Source: Desulfuromonadaceae bacterium
Lineage (GTDB): Bacteria > Desulfobacterota > Desulfuromonadia > Geobacterales > Pseudopelobacteraceae
DNA length: 64,000 nucleotides
Assembly (NCBI GenBank): GCA_028687585.1
Contig: JAQTZV010000016.1
Coordinates: forward strand, 62,001-126,000
Direction: 5' to 3'
Shown: one piece after another, positions 1 through 7,907 of the stretch
How the letters are laid out: each line of letters opens with the position of its first letter
How positions within the stretch are numbered: the stretch's first letter is position 1
Notes under the pieces: generated by a model
Databases searched by the model: none
The model's input: only the letters and a program-made list of their open reading frames with translations
What the model was told of the DNA's origin: nothing
Made by a program: the position numbers and the translations under genes

Positions 1-1
1 T

Positions 2-751
2 GATACTTCCGGCGCTGTCGTCGGGCAGATCAACGGCCTGTCAGTTATCGGTCTCGGAGATCACACCTTCGGTCGCCCGACCCGTATCACCGCATCGGTT
101 TATACCGGGCAGGACGGCATGGTTAACATCGAACGCGAAGTCAAGCTTTCCGGTCCGATTCATGACAAGGGTGTATTGATACTGACAGGATATCTGGGAG
201 GCACCTTTGCCACCGATCGGTCACTATCGTTATCGGCGTCGATCTGTTTTGAGCAGTCCTATAATGGTATCGAAGGCGACAGCGCCTCTTCTACTGAACT
301 TTATGCGCTCCTGTCTGCATTGTCCGGCGTTGCTATCAAGCAGGGGATTGCGGTAACCGGAAGCGTAAATCAGCGCGGCAAAATCCAGGCGATTGGTGGT
401 GTAAATCACAAGATCGAGGGGTTCTTTGAAGTCTGCCGATCACAGGGACTAACCGGGCAGCAAGGGGTAATGATACCAAAATCAAACGAGCGCCACCTCA
501 TGCTGCATGAGGATGTTATTCAGGCGGTCAATACCGGACAGTTTCATGTATGGAGTGTGGAAACCATAGAGCAGGGAATCGAAATCCTCACCGGCACCAA
601 GGCGGGACAACGGGGAAAAAACGGAAAGTACCCCAAGGGGTCCATTTACCAGTTGGTTGACGCCCGCTTGCAGACAATGACAGACCGATTGAAGGATCTA
701 AAACAGAAACCGAAAGTAAAGAAACACGCCGTCTCAAAAAATGAGAGCTGA
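2..751 (+). CDS. Lon-family (S16) ATP-dependent protease, C-terminal part; 5' end outside window
   Basis: The frame is open from base 2, so the gene starts before the window; 249 residues are visible. They form the Lon proteolytic domain: a GDSAS motif with the nucleophilic serine, followed about 30 residues later by GSVNQRGKIQAIGGVNHKIEG, whose last lysine fits the second half of the Ser-Lys dyad. The GDSAS form and the short basic tail (KQKPKVKKHAVSKN) resemble LonB-like or Lon-related bacterial proteases more than classical Lon, which has GPSAG. The expected role is ATP-driven cytosolic protein degradation; the AAA+ part is not visible. The stop is 23 bp before the hemerythrin gene, so co-transcription is possible. 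Confidence 0.85.
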   Translation, partial: DTSGAVVGQINGLSVIGLGDHTFGRPTRITASVYTGQDGMVNIEREVKLSGPIHDKGVLILTGYLGGTFATDRSLSLSASICFEQSYNGIEGDSASSTELYALLSALSGVAIKQGIAVTGSVNQRGKIQAIGGVNHKIEGFFEVCRSQGLTGQQGVMIPKSNERHLMLHEDVIQAVNTGQFHVWSVETIEQGIEILTGTKAGQRGKNGKYPKGSIYQLVDARLQTMTDRLKDLKQKPKVKKHAVSKNES

Positions 752-774
752 ATTCAGCGAGTAAGGGGTACATC

Positions 775-1182
775 ATGGGCATAGAGTGGAGAGATTCATT
801 GGCAACCGGAGTTGAAGTAATTGACAACCAGCACAAAGAGCTTCTGCTTCGCTTTGACAAACTGCTTACTGCATGTCAGGCTGGCCAAGGGACTGAAGAG
901 CTGAAAACATTACAGGCTTTTCTCGGAGATTACGTGATTACTCATTTCAATGATGAGGAAGCGCTTCAGCGTCAGCATCATTATCCTGATTATGAAGCCC
1001 ATCACGCAGAGCACCTCCGTTTTATTGAGAAGATTAACAAGATGAAGTTGGAAACGCAAAAAGGGGGAATTTCCACCCATCATGTTATCGATACAAACAA
1101 CATGCTCCTGAAATGGCTTCTTAACCATATATCCAAAGTTGATACAAAATTAGGGGCATTTCTAAAAACATGCACTCCATAA
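775..1182 (+). CDS. Bacteriohemerythrin
   Basis: This 135-residue protein has the complete single-domain hemerythrin signature: H20 (DNQHKEL), H57 and E61 (HFNDEE), H77/H80 (HHAEH), H118 and D123 (LNHISKVD). These residues hold a non-heme di-iron centre that reversibly binds O2. The length is normal for the family and no extra sensor domain is fused. In anaerobes such proteins are thought to store, deliver or scavenge O2; the role here is inferred from the family. The ATG lies behind a GTAAGGGG stretch that can act as ribosome binding site. Confidence 0.93.
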   Translation: MGIEWRDSLATGVEVIDNQHKELLLRFDKLLTACQAGQGTEELKTLQAFLGDYVITHFNDEEALQRQHHYPDYEAHHAEHLRFIEKINKMKLETQKGGISTHHVIDTNNMLLKWLLNHISKVDTKLGAFLKTCTP

Positions 1183-1186
1183 ACGC

Positions 1187-1224
1187 GCAGGCCGGGGCAC
1201 ACATAACGCTGCGCCACGGCCTGC
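1187..1224. terminator. Possible hairpin between convergent genes
   Basis: A perfect 8-bp stem (GCAGGCCG / CGGCCTGC) begins a few bases after the hemerythrin stop and precedes the convergent SAP gene end. There is no clear T-tract on either side, so it may be a weak or factor-assisted terminator for both genes. Confidence 0.4.
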
Positions 1225-1254
1225 CAAATCCGCTTCTCCTTCAATCTTCCATAA

Positions 1255-1434
1255 TCAGGTACAGTCGGCTCTCCAGAGACACCCTTCCTGACCGCAGGCT
1301 GTTGCCTGACCGGTTTCAAAACAGGCGGTGCTTCCCTCAGCCAGCTGTACGGCCCTCACCAAATCAGCTTTCTTCATCTTACCAGCCTTGATATCATGTT
1401 TCTTTGCAATTTCCTTGATTTCCTCAAGTTTCAT
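1255..1434 (-). CDS. Small SAP-domain protein (59 aa)
   Basis: A short minus-strand frame begins ATG at 1434 behind AGGAG with 8-bp spacing and ends TGA at 1255. The product starts MKLEEIKEIAKKHDIKAGKMKKADLVRAVQ in outline (helix, basic turn, helix), which is the SAP fold found in nucleic-acid-binding proteins. The tail has four cysteines (ACFETGQATACG, then CLWRADC), a possible metal site. Such 55-60 residue SAP proteins with a cysteine tail recur in Geobacter-type genomes as far as I recall. Function is unknown; nucleic acid binding is inferred from the fold. The gene is too short for many ORF callers. Confidence 0.8.
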   Translation of the reverse strand: MKLEEIKEIAKKHDIKAGKMKKADLVRAVQLAEGSTACFETGQATACGQEGCLWRADCT

Positions 1435-1517
1435 TTCATATTCTCCTGTAAGTGGTGTCGGTTACAACCAATGTCTCGGTAGTCTAACGTACTATTTCGT
1501 GTAGTCAATAGTTGGAT

Positions 1518-1552
1518 ATAAAAAAAGAGGCGATTTTATACCTAACCGCCTC
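1518..1552 (-). terminator. Rho-independent terminator of purC
   Basis: Read on the minus strand, a GAGGCG / CGCCTC stem around a 14-base loop is followed by a run of T (the A-run at 1518-1526). It lies about 30 bp after the purC stop. Confidence 0.75.
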
Positions 1553-1580
1553 CTGCATTACGTAAGTGGCCTTATTCCAA

Positions 1581-2471
1581 TTACACTGATATTCCGGTAA
1601 TTCTCAGCAGCGCCTCACGATATTTATCGGCGGTTTTGTCCAGTATTTCCTGCGGCAACTCAGGCGCCGGAGCACATTTCCCCCAATCAAGCGTCTCAAG
1701 ATAATCACGCAGGAACTGCTTGTCAAAACTCGGCTGCGCCCCACCCGGTTGATACGCTTCCTTCAGCCAGAAGCGGCTTGAGTCAGGAGTCATACATTCA
1801 TCAATAATAATCAGTTCACCCTCATATACGCCAAACTCGAATTTGGTGTCTGCTATAATAATACCCTTTACTGCTGCCAGATCTCGCGCACGGGTATAAA
1901 TTTTAAGGGTATAATCCCGTGCTTTTTCGGCTAAATCGCGTCCACAGATTGCCACCATCTTATCAAACGAAATAGTTTCATCGTGAGCACCGAGATCTGC
2001 TTTTGTTGAGGGGGTAAAAATCGGTTCCGGAAGGCGATCAGACTCTTTAAGGCCGACCGGCAGTTTAATGCCGCTGATTTCTCCGGTGGACTTGTAGTCC
2101 TTCCACCCCGAACCGGAAACATATCCGCGGACAATGCATTCAACCGGTAGCGGTGTAGCTTTTTTTACCAGCATCGAGCGCCCTTTGAGAATTTCTGCAT
2201 ACGGCTGGCATTCCGCAGGATAATCAGCAACATCAATCGAGATAATGTGATTAGGAACAATGTCTTCCATCTGCCGGAACCAGAATGCCGAGATCTGTGT
2301 CAGGACAAAGCCTTTGTCGGGGATCGGCTCATTCATGATCACGTCAAAAGCAGAGATCCTGTCTGACGTCACCAGCAGCAGGGTTTCACCAAGATCATAA
2401 ATATCACGCACTTTACCGCGAGCCATCAGCTTCAAGCCGGGAAAATCGGTCTGCATAACAAGTTTTGACAT
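1581..2471 (-). CDS. purC: Phosphoribosylaminoimidazole-succinocarboxamide synthase (SAICAR synthase)
   Basis: The product (296 aa) joins CAIR and aspartate with ATP to give SAICAR, step 8 of purine synthesis in the cytosol. Family hallmarks are visible: KVRDIYDLG near the N-terminus, [19 protein letters not shown], the [15 protein letters not shown] segment and the DTKFEFG / [12 protein letters not shown] active-site blocks. The length fits the long form of the enzyme with C-terminal extension, as in yeast and many proteobacteria, rather than the 240-residue form. An AGGAG lies 7 bp before the ATG. The gene follows the ppiD-like gene by 9 bp, so the two are probably one transcript, closed by the hairpin at 1518-1552. 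Confidence 0.96.
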   Translation of the reverse strand: MSKLVMQTDFPGLKLMARGKVRDIYDLGETLLLVTSDRISAFDVIMNEPIPDKGFVLTQISAFWFRQMEDIVPNHIISIDVADYPAECQPYAEILKGRSMLVKKATPLPVECIVRGYVSGSGWKDYKSTGEISGIKLPVGLKESDRLPEPIFTPSTKADLGAHDETISFDKMVAICGRDLAEKARDYTLKIYTRARDLAAVKGIIIADTKFEFGVYEGELIIIDECMTPDSSRFWLKEAYQPGGAQPSFDKQFLRDYLETLDWGKCAPAPELPQEILDKTADKYREALLRITGISV

Positions 2472-2480
2472 ATATGTCTC

Positions 2481-4067
2481 CTATTTCTCGGCGACGAGCG
2501 CCTGATTGATTTCGATCTTTGCTTTTTCCCGTAGCCCCTTGGCCCATTCGGTCAATGCATCTTCCTGTTTTTTAGGGAGCATTTTCTTTTTCAGCTCTTC
2601 CTTTGCTGCATCGTACTGCGCTTTTGGGGCTTCCGTACGGCTCGTCACACGAACAGCATACCACCGGTTACCGACTTTAAACGGAGTAGCAGGCGCCTGT
2701 TTTGCCGAGAGCTTGAAAACAGCTTCTACTATTTCGGGAGATGTGCCGATTGCTGGAATTTCACCCTTGGCAGAGTAGCCGAAACTTCCGGTGGATTGGG
2801 TTTTTATAGCAGCATTAGCGTTCAACTGCTTTGCGGCGTCTTCAGCTTTTTTCTTGGCCAGTTCAATCGCTTTGGCAGCCTTTGCCTTCTCCTCAACGGC
2901 ACCTTTAATTTCAGCAAGTGCCGGAACAAATGCGGATTTACGCTCCTTCGCTTTCAGAATGTAAATTCCCTTCGTCGTTTCAACCGGTCCGCCAAGCTCG
3001 CCCTGTTTCAATTCAAGAGCCTTTTTTATCACTGCGGCTTCACCATTTAATGCAGGAGCAGGAGTTTGTGCGGTGAACAGAGACGTTTCCAGCACATTCT
3101 GTTTCAACGCAGTTGCGATAAGATTCAAGTCACCGGATTTGATGTTTTTGTATAAGGTGTCAGCAGCCAGCTCAAACACCTGCTTGGCTGTTTTCTGTTT
3201 AATCGCTTCCGCCTTAACCTTGTCCTTGACTTCACTCAGAGGCTGAATGCCATCTTTCGTCTGCCAACGATCAATATTCTTCTGGTAAAATGTCAGAATT
3301 TCCTCTTCTGACACCGTTGTTTTACTGCTCAGCGCCACTGGATCAAGCAGAATATAGGAGAGAGCAACTTTCTCAGCGGTTTTAAACTCATTTTGATTTT
3401 TTTGCAGATATTCGTTCAAATCCGCCTCAGTAAGCTTTACTTCCGAGACCACGTCAGACGGAGCATAGGCCACATACTCCAGATCCAACTTGTCATTTTC
3501 TTTTTTAAATTGCGCCAGAGTATCAGCGTCAGTCACAACCGCCTTATCCTTGATCGACTGGCGAACTTTTTTGAGTGTAGCTTCAACCTCCTGCCCTTCC
3601 TCATAATCCTTGGCAGTCATACGATTTGACTTTAATAACTGCTGGTACTGGTCAAAACTGAATTTCCCGTCTTTCTGGAACATCGGCATGGCTTCAATGG
3701 AGGCAGATACTTCGTCCTTTGAAGCTTTGATTCCAAGAGACTTTGCCTCTTTCATGGCCAGCAGGCTGTCAATCAGACTATCGAGCGCAACTTTTTTCAA
3801 TCCAAGCATCTTCTCCATTTCAGGCGGAATCGACTGGCCATAAATCTGCTGATACATATTTCTGATGCGCTGATACGCATTCTGATACTCTTCAAGCGTA
3901 ATACGTGTACCGTTCACTTTGGCGGCATAACCACTCTTGCCCCCACCCATACCGTCACTCCCCCTTCCCCACACCAAAAAAATGGTGCCAACAAAGGAAA
4001 GGACAATAACAACAAAGACAATCTTGATAATAATTGATTCTTTTTGCTTGCGCATGATACTCAGCAT
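2481..4067 (-). CDS. PpiD/SurA-type periplasmic folding chaperone
   Basis: This 528-residue protein has one N-terminal membrane anchor (about residues 14-36, hydrophobic and ending FLVWG) followed by a large exported region. The anchor is followed by a SurA-N-like helical chaperone module (residues about 50-200, with QIYGQSIPPEMEKMLG and ALDSLIDSLLAMKEA) and a parvulin-like region around 230-370 (LSEVKDKVKAEAIKQK, GELGGPVETTKGIYILK). This is the PpiD layout: a membrane-tethered helper for proteins leaving the Sec channel. Parvulin active-site residues could not be confirmed by eye, so isomerase activity is uncertain. First gene of the ppiD-purC pair; its promoter must lie in the 228-bp gap shared with the divergent radical-SAM gene. 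Confidence 0.85.
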   Translation of the reverse strand: MLSIMRKQKESIIIKIVFVVIVLSFVGTIFLVWGRGSDGMGGGKSGYAAKVNGTRITLEEYQNAYQRIRNMYQQIYGQSIPPEMEKMLGLKKVALDSLIDSLLAMKEAKSLGIKASKDEVSASIEAMPMFQKDGKFSFDQYQQLLKSNRMTAKDYEEGQEVEATLKKVRQSIKDKAVVTDADTLAQFKKENDKLDLEYVAYAPSDVVSEVKLTEADLNEYLQKNQNEFKTAEKVALSYILLDPVALSSKTTVSEEEILTFYQKNIDRWQTKDGIQPLSEVKDKVKAEAIKQKTAKQVFELAADTLYKNIKSGDLNLIATALKQNVLETSLFTAQTPAPALNGEAAVIKKALELKQGELGGPVETTKGIYILKAKERKSAFVPALAEIKGAVEEKAKAAKAIELAKKKAEDAAKQLNANAAIKTQSTGSFGYSAKGEIPAIGTSPEIVEAVFKLSAKQAPATPFKVGNRWYAVRVTSRTEAPKAQYDAAKEELKKKMLPKKQEDALTEWAKGLREKAKIEINQALVAEK

Positions 4068-4295
4068 AAATCAATGCTCCTTAAGAGGGGGAAATATACG
4101 TAAAACGCCGCAAAAGGCGGCGGGAGCGACATACTACTATACGTACATCGTGATTGCAAGAGCTTGTTTATAAGAGCCCTCATTATGTCGATGACGCGTT
4201 ACTGCATATATTCTTGAGTTTACGTGGTCGTTCAGGTAGACTTCCGGGTTAAGCAACCAGATTTCACCTTCATCGTATTATGTTATGGGAGCATT

Positions 4296-5372
4296 ATGAG
4301 CACAGAATTTATTCCGAAATGGATTGCATGGGAAACCACGCAAAAATGTAATCTGCACTGCGTACACTGTCGCTGTTCTTCTGACCTCACTTCGTCTGAA
4401 GGTGACTTTACAACGGAGGAAGGAAAAAAACTCCTTACCGACATTGCCGATTTTTCAAAACCGGTTGTCGTTCTTTCCGGAGGAGAGCCACTGCTGCGCC
4501 CCGACATCTTTGAACTGGCAGAGTTCGGCACCTCGCTCGGGCTTCGCATGTGCATGGCCACCAACGGTTCACTGGTTACGGATGAAATTTGCCAGAAGAT
4601 GAAGAAGGCCGATATAAAAATGGTCTCGTTGTCACTTGATGGCTCAAATGCCGCCGTACACGATAATTTTCGCCAATCTCCCGGTTCGTTTGATGGTGTA
4701 GTACGGGCAGCCGAAATATTCAGGCGAAATGGCCAGAAATTTTTGATCAACTCCTCGTTTACCAAACGCAATCAGACCGACATCGCTGCGACATTCAAAA
4801 CAGCAAAGGGCCTGGGAGCAACGGCCTGGTATATGTTTATGATCGTACCGACCGGACGCGGCGAAGAAATAATGAGCGAATTGATTTCAAAAGAGGATTA
4901 CGAAGAAATTCTCGACTGGCATTATCAGCAGGAGAAGATGGAAGATGATATTTTGATGCGGCCAACCTGCGCACCCCACTATTACCGGATCGTACCGCAA
5001 AAAGCAAAGGCCGAGGGGACCAAATTCGAACGCCGCTCACTTACCTTTTCCACCGGAGGCGGCAAGGGCTGCATTGCAGCGCAGTCAATCTGCCTGATTG
5101 ACTGTTTCGGCAACGTAAAGCCCTGCTCCTACTTCCACCGCACGGCAGGAAATGTTAAGCAGATCCCGTTCCGTGAAATCTGGGAAAGTTCGGAGATATT
5201 TAACGATCTGCGCGACTTCAAATCATATAAAGGGAAATGCGGCCAATGTGAATACATCAACGTCTGCGGAGGATGCCGCGCACGGGCCGATGCCATACAT
5301 GGCGATTACATGGAAGAAGAACCGTTCTGCAATTATGTCCCGATAAAAATGCAGAAGGAGAAACAGGAATAA
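4296..5372 (+). CDS. ahbD: Radical SAM heme synthase, AhbD-like (Fe-coproporphyrin decarboxylation)
   Basis: The 358-residue protein begins with a radical-SAM cluster motif CNLHCVHC (C18, C22, C25), has the [12 protein letters not shown]-binding loop, and carries a C-terminal SPASM-like cysteine set ([18 protein letters not shown]). The WEVT-like start, the [12 protein letters not shown] segment and the CGGCRARA ending match AhbD, which turns Fe-coproporphyrin III into heme b in the siroheme-dependent pathway of sulfate reducers and relatives. The related NirJ/AhbC group is the main alternative. The ATG at 4296 is chosen over the GTG at 4224 because GGGAG precedes it and similarity starts there. 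No other heme genes are beside it. Confidence 0.78.
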   Translation: MSTEFIPKWIAWETTQKCNLHCVHCRCSSDLTSSEGDFTTEEGKKLLTDIADFSKPVVVLSGGEPLLRPDIFELAEFGTSLGLRMCMATNGSLVTDEICQKMKKADIKMVSLSLDGSNAAVHDNFRQSPGSFDGVVRAAEIFRRNGQKFLINSSFTKRNQTDIAATFKTAKGLGATAWYMFMIVPTGRGEEIMSELISKEDYEEILDWHYQQEKMEDDILMRPTCAPHYYRIVPQKAKAEGTKFERRSLTFSTGGGKGCIAAQSICLIDCFGNVKPCSYFHRTAGNVKQIPFREIWESSEIFNDLRDFKSYKGKCGQCEYINVCGGCRARADAIHGDYMEEEPFCNYVPIKMQKEKQE

Positions 5373-5390
5373 CATTTTTGAACTTTCCTG

Positions 5391-5419
5391 TTGACACCAC
5401 TCGGCAATAACGTTATAAG
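5391..5419 (+). promoter_or_regulatory. Sigma70-type promoter of tRNA-Phe
   Basis: TTGACA at 5391-5396 and TATAAG at 5414-5419 with 17-bp spacing, 12 bp before the first base of the mature tRNA. Confidence 0.75.
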
Positions 5420-5431
5420 GGAAATCCTTTT

Positions 5432-5507
5432 GCCCAGGTAGCTCAGTCGGTAGAGCAGAGGATTGAAAATCCTCGTGTCGGCGGTTCGATTCCGTCCCTG
5501 GGCACCA
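5432..5507 (+). tRNA. tRNA-Phe (GAA), CCA encoded
   Basis: A 76-base tRNA with a 7-bp acceptor stem (GCCCAGG / CCTGGGC), D arm GCTC...GAGC, anticodon arm GAGGA TTGAAAA TCCTC with anticodon GAA, a GTTCGATTC T-loop and encoded CCA. Its 3' end serves as the left junction of the decayed island that follows. Confidence 0.97.
5484..5500. repeat. attL-like copy of the tRNA-Phe 3' end (direct repeat, 17 bp)
   Basis: GTTCGATTCCGTCCCTG within the tRNA T-arm and acceptor stem is repeated exactly at 7795-7811. This pairing is the usual footprint of a tyrosine-integrase element that inserted at the tRNA 3' end. Confidence 0.75.
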
Positions 5508-5517
5508 CTTACAAATC

Positions 5518-5550
5518 AAGCACTTAGCTCACAAAGCTTGGTGCTTTTTT
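5518..5550 (+). terminator. Terminator after tRNA-Phe
   Basis: Stem AAGCAC / GTGCTT, strengthened by inner AGCT pairing, followed by T6 at 5545-5550. Confidence 0.7.
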
Positions 5551-5600
5551 CTTGTCTGTTGATGCAGGTTTTGACGCAGGTCGTAAATTGCTACGAACAA

Positions 5601-5858
5601 CTAACCCTCTGCTCTGACCTTCCGTTCACCCTCAATTTGAACTCTTTCCATTTTGGAAACAGTTGCCAAAGCATCAAGCTCACCGCTAGCCAGAATATTA
5701 CGAACGTGCTTCGATACAGCCGGTACATTCACGTCAAACAGTTCAGCAAGTTGAGACTGAGCAAGCCAGATTGTATCCTCGTGAAGGCTTACCTCAAGGC
5801 GTGTACTGCCATCTGAACTCTGATAAAGTATGATTTCATTGGAGGATTGGCTTGTCAT
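5601..5858 (-). pseudogene. RhuM-family gene, N-terminal remnant
   Basis: The 85-residue frame begins with a good start (AGGAG, 6-bp spacing, ATG at 5858) and reads as the N-terminal helix-turn-helix-like head of RhuM proteins: EIILYQSSDG, LAQSQLAELFDV, SKHVRNILASGEL, VVSKM-like VSKME. Full RhuM proteins are about 330 residues; here the frame stops after GERKVRAEG, about 95 bp from the tRNA. The rest was probably lost when the island shrank. RhuM proteins accompany restriction and toxin-antitoxin genes on mobile islands. The start overlaps the end of the endonuclease remnant by 23 bp. Confidence 0.7.
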
Positions 5859-6231
5859 GGTAAACTCCTGTGAGTTCGTGCAAAAAATGCAGCAACTTAA
5901 ACAGTACCGGGGTGATGGTCGTGCCCGATTGCGGGATCAGCTCCCAGAACAGTTCCCGGTCGAGACGGGAGAAGGGAAAGGCGATACTGCTGGTCTGTCC
6001 GAGGGGGATGATCCGCCGCCAGTAGAGGTTGAACAGCTCATTCAGTTCCACCAGATCACCGCTGACGGCGATGAATGGTGAAGTGATGACTCCGCGATGC
6101 ACCAGGTCCAGCACCGCAAGCAGCAGGAGCGGTTTGTGCGGGGCCTTGCGCTTAGTGGCGTCGGTCCAGGTTGGGCCGGGGGCGCGATTGAGTGAGGCGA
6201 AGTGTTTTATGGAGGTGGTGAGGTCGGTCAT
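5836..6231 (-). pseudogene. HNH/McrA-like restriction endonuclease, N-terminal remnant
   Basis: From ATG at 6231 the product (131 aa) resembles the N-terminal head domain of ScoMcrA-like HNH restriction enzymes: an RKAPHKPLLLLAVLDLV block and the NELFNLYWRRI and AFPFSRLDRELFWEL segments. The HNH nuclease domain that should follow is absent, and the frame runs on into the RhuM start region. I therefore treat it as truncated. Assignment rests on remembered family patterns and is moderate. Confidence 0.55.
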
Positions 6232-6247
6232 AGTAATTTCCAGCTGG

Positions 6248-6403
6248 TTATATAGTCTCGACACAGCCAAGTACCACAAGTGCATCCTGGATTTTTGTTA
6301 ACGATCTGGAATCCAGTCCCTCATCGCGAAGGGCTCTGACAAGAGGGGCCAGCTCATGGCACGGCCATGTTTTGTCATCTGAGGGATAATGTGAATGAGC
6401 AAC
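6248..6403 (-). pseudogene. Orphan C-terminal gene fragment
   Basis: A 51-codon minus-strand frame without a start ends TAA at 6248, 17 bp before the endonuclease-like start. Its residues (with WPCHELAPLVRALRDEG and KIQDALVVLGCVE) look like the end of a real protein. It overlaps, in another frame, the anomalous tail of the abiEii remnant, so it is best read as the 3' end of a lost gene fused by deletion to abiEii. The family is not recognised; position suggests a partner of the restriction enzyme. Confidence 0.4.
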
Positions 6404-6943
6404 TTAGCAAGGTCAGTGGTATAAACGCGCAGGGACGGAGCAGGGTGATCGAGCAACACAGGGTACTCGGCAGAATCTGCTGAGGGTGTAATTACGTCGC
6501 CAAAACCGATATCCACTTGCAGATGAATGCGGGCACCGGCAAGATCGGCATTGAGCTTGAGTCTCGTACCACCATATTCCATCTGGTTCCTGATGTCTTC
6601 AGCCTGGACACTGGCCGGATCAAACGTGATCCCGTCATCTGACACTTCTGTTTGGCAGATCGTACGAAAAACCGTTATCAGCGCTTCGATCTCGCTTTCT
6701 CCATAACCAAGCAGTTCAACGTCCCGTGTCGAACGGTAACTGACAACTCCCCCACAATGGAAAAAGCATGGCACCTTTCAGAACAAAGCGCTCCCGATAT
6801 TCTGACTGCCCCAAGCGATAGAGAAACCTTTCCAGTCCGTAACGTGTGAGCAGCAGATTGAAATCGACCCGCTTTGACCTTGCCTGGTCAAGCAATCTCT
6901 GATGAACTGAAGCTGCGACATTTGCTCCCCGAATTTGTGTCAT
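6298..6943 (-). pseudogene. abiEii: AbiEii-type nucleotidyltransferase toxin, frameshifted and truncated
   Basis: Starting at ATG 6943, which overlaps the abiEi stop (ATGA), the first frame gives NVAASVHQRLLDQARS, RYGLERFLYRLG and FVLKGAML. It leaves frame at a run of five G near 6750. The next frame continues the same family with YRSTRDVELLGYG (nucleotidyltransferase metal site region), FDPASV, EYGGTRLKLNADL and QVDIGFGD. Removing one G would rejoin the two. After LRVYTT (about 6415) the family pattern ends and unrelated residues follow to the stop at 6298; the VAEKFQAM region and helical tail of AbiEii are missing. A working toxin is therefore unlikely even if the G-run is a sequencing error. 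Confidence 0.8.
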
Positions 6944-7542
6944 ATGGCCATCGCCTCCATATACGGCATCATGACATTGCTTACCCGGCAAACCTTGGCG
7001 TAACGCCAGAGCTCATCGATCGTGCACCGACCATTTTTCCGACTTTCACGAAGCGCTTCAAGGGCAACATCCAGCCCGATTTTGTGCCGGTATTTGAAAC
7101 AATCGGCTACGGTCTTGGCAAGGCAGTAAACTTTTATGTCCACGCCATCCATCCTGTGGGTTTCTACACCATCACTGAGCGCAGGCCCTGAAAATCTGAC
7201 GAATTTTATTGGCAGGCTGGTTTTGGGGAGATGAGCTTTGACGTCGATTGCCATCCAGACCTCGAATGGCGCTTGTGTTGTCAGATCGTGAAAACGAAGT
7301 GCGGAAAGGAGGCAGACCACACCGTTAGGGATTGCTTTGCCAACCTCGGCCAGAGTCTGATGCTCTGTTACCTGTGAATCGGTAAGTCGATAGATACCGC
7401 GCCCGACACGTTCGACCACACCTCTCTTGCAAAGGCGGCTGATCTCTACCCGGGGGATTTCATACTGTTCAAGATCCAGAGAGCGTACCACGCTTTGCCT
7501 TCCGAATAGATCAAGAAGTCTTTGTTGTGCTGTGAGATTCAT
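6940..7542 (-). CDS. abiEi: AbiEi-type antitoxin
   Basis: From ATG 7542 the product is 200 residues. It has an N-terminal winged-helix region (IPRVEISRLCKRGVVERVGRGIYRL) and the family C-terminal block (LAKTVADCFKYRHKIGLDVALEAL). AbiEi binds its own promoter and neutralises the AbiEii nucleotidyltransferase in type IV toxin-antitoxin systems used against phage. A longer in-frame start at 7662 adds 40 residues that do not look like the family. The gene seems intact while its toxin partner is broken, so it may be a relic. It sits next to the right att-like repeat. Confidence 0.82.
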   Translation of the reverse strand: MNLTAQQRLLDLFGRQSVVRSLDLEQYEIPRVEISRLCKRGVVERVGRGIYRLTDSQVTEHQTLAEVGKAIPNGVVCLLSALRFHDLTTQAPFEVWMAIDVKAHLPKTSLPIKFVRFSGPALSDGVETHRMDGVDIKVYCLAKTVADCFKYRHKIGLDVALEALRESRKNGRCTIDELWRYAKVCRVSNVMMPYMEAMAI

Positions 7543-7794
7543 GGCAACCGCTTTTCGTTCCAAAGTGTCGGGTTTCAAAAATATATACCATGTATTTGGA
7601 ACAGGCAAGCCATATTTAAAATAGTTCATATTCACATAAAAAGGCACGCCAAATGTGATCAATGTTGCACCTGTGCCGGCAGGTAAATCAGTTCCTCAAT
7701 CCGTTATTTCTGAACTTACTGAGCACTAGCACTGTGCTGTAAGCTGCCTGATTGACATGCTATTATACATGTAAAACAGATAGTTATAAAATAA
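7543..7794. other. Right end of the island, no gene seen
   Basis: About 250 bp between the abiEi start and the att-like repeat. No integrase gene, no RNA gene and no convincing short ORF with a ribosome binding site was found; the abiEi promoter must be here. Confidence 0.4.
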
Positions 7795-7811
7795 GTTCGA
7801 TTCCGTCCCTG
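7795..7811. repeat. attR-like copy of the tRNA-Phe 3' end
   Basis: Exact copy of GTTCGATTCCGTCCCTG from 5484-5500, followed by CTCCACT where the tRNA has GGCACCACT. It closes a segment of about 2.3 kb. It could instead be the stub of a second, deleted tRNA gene. Confidence 0.7.
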
Positions 7812-7823
7812 CTCCACTAAAAT

Positions 7824-7864
7824 AAAAAAGGCGAACCATTTTGTGTGGTTAGCCTTTTGTTTTT
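7824..7864. terminator. Bidirectional terminator
   Basis: Stem AAGGC-AACCA / TGGTT-GCCTT at 7828-7856, preceded by an A-run and followed by TTTTGTTTTT. It can stop minus-strand transcription from the efflux operon and plus-strand reading from the tRNA side. Confidence 0.75.
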
Positions 7865-7907
7865 CCTAATTTACGGCGTTCCGGTACACCGCGCTCCGAA
7901 ATTGATC

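Noticed and set aside
1170..1391. Plus-strand 73-residue frame after hemerythrin
   Set aside because: It is antisense to the SAP-domain gene, which has the better start and a recognisable fold.
4224..4295. 24-residue N-terminal extension of the radical SAM protein
   Set aside because: Similarity begins at MSTEFIPKW and a ribosome binding site lies directly before that ATG.
7795..7811. Second tRNA gene
   Set aside because: Only the 17 bases of the T-arm and acceptor are present; no D or anticodon arm precedes them.
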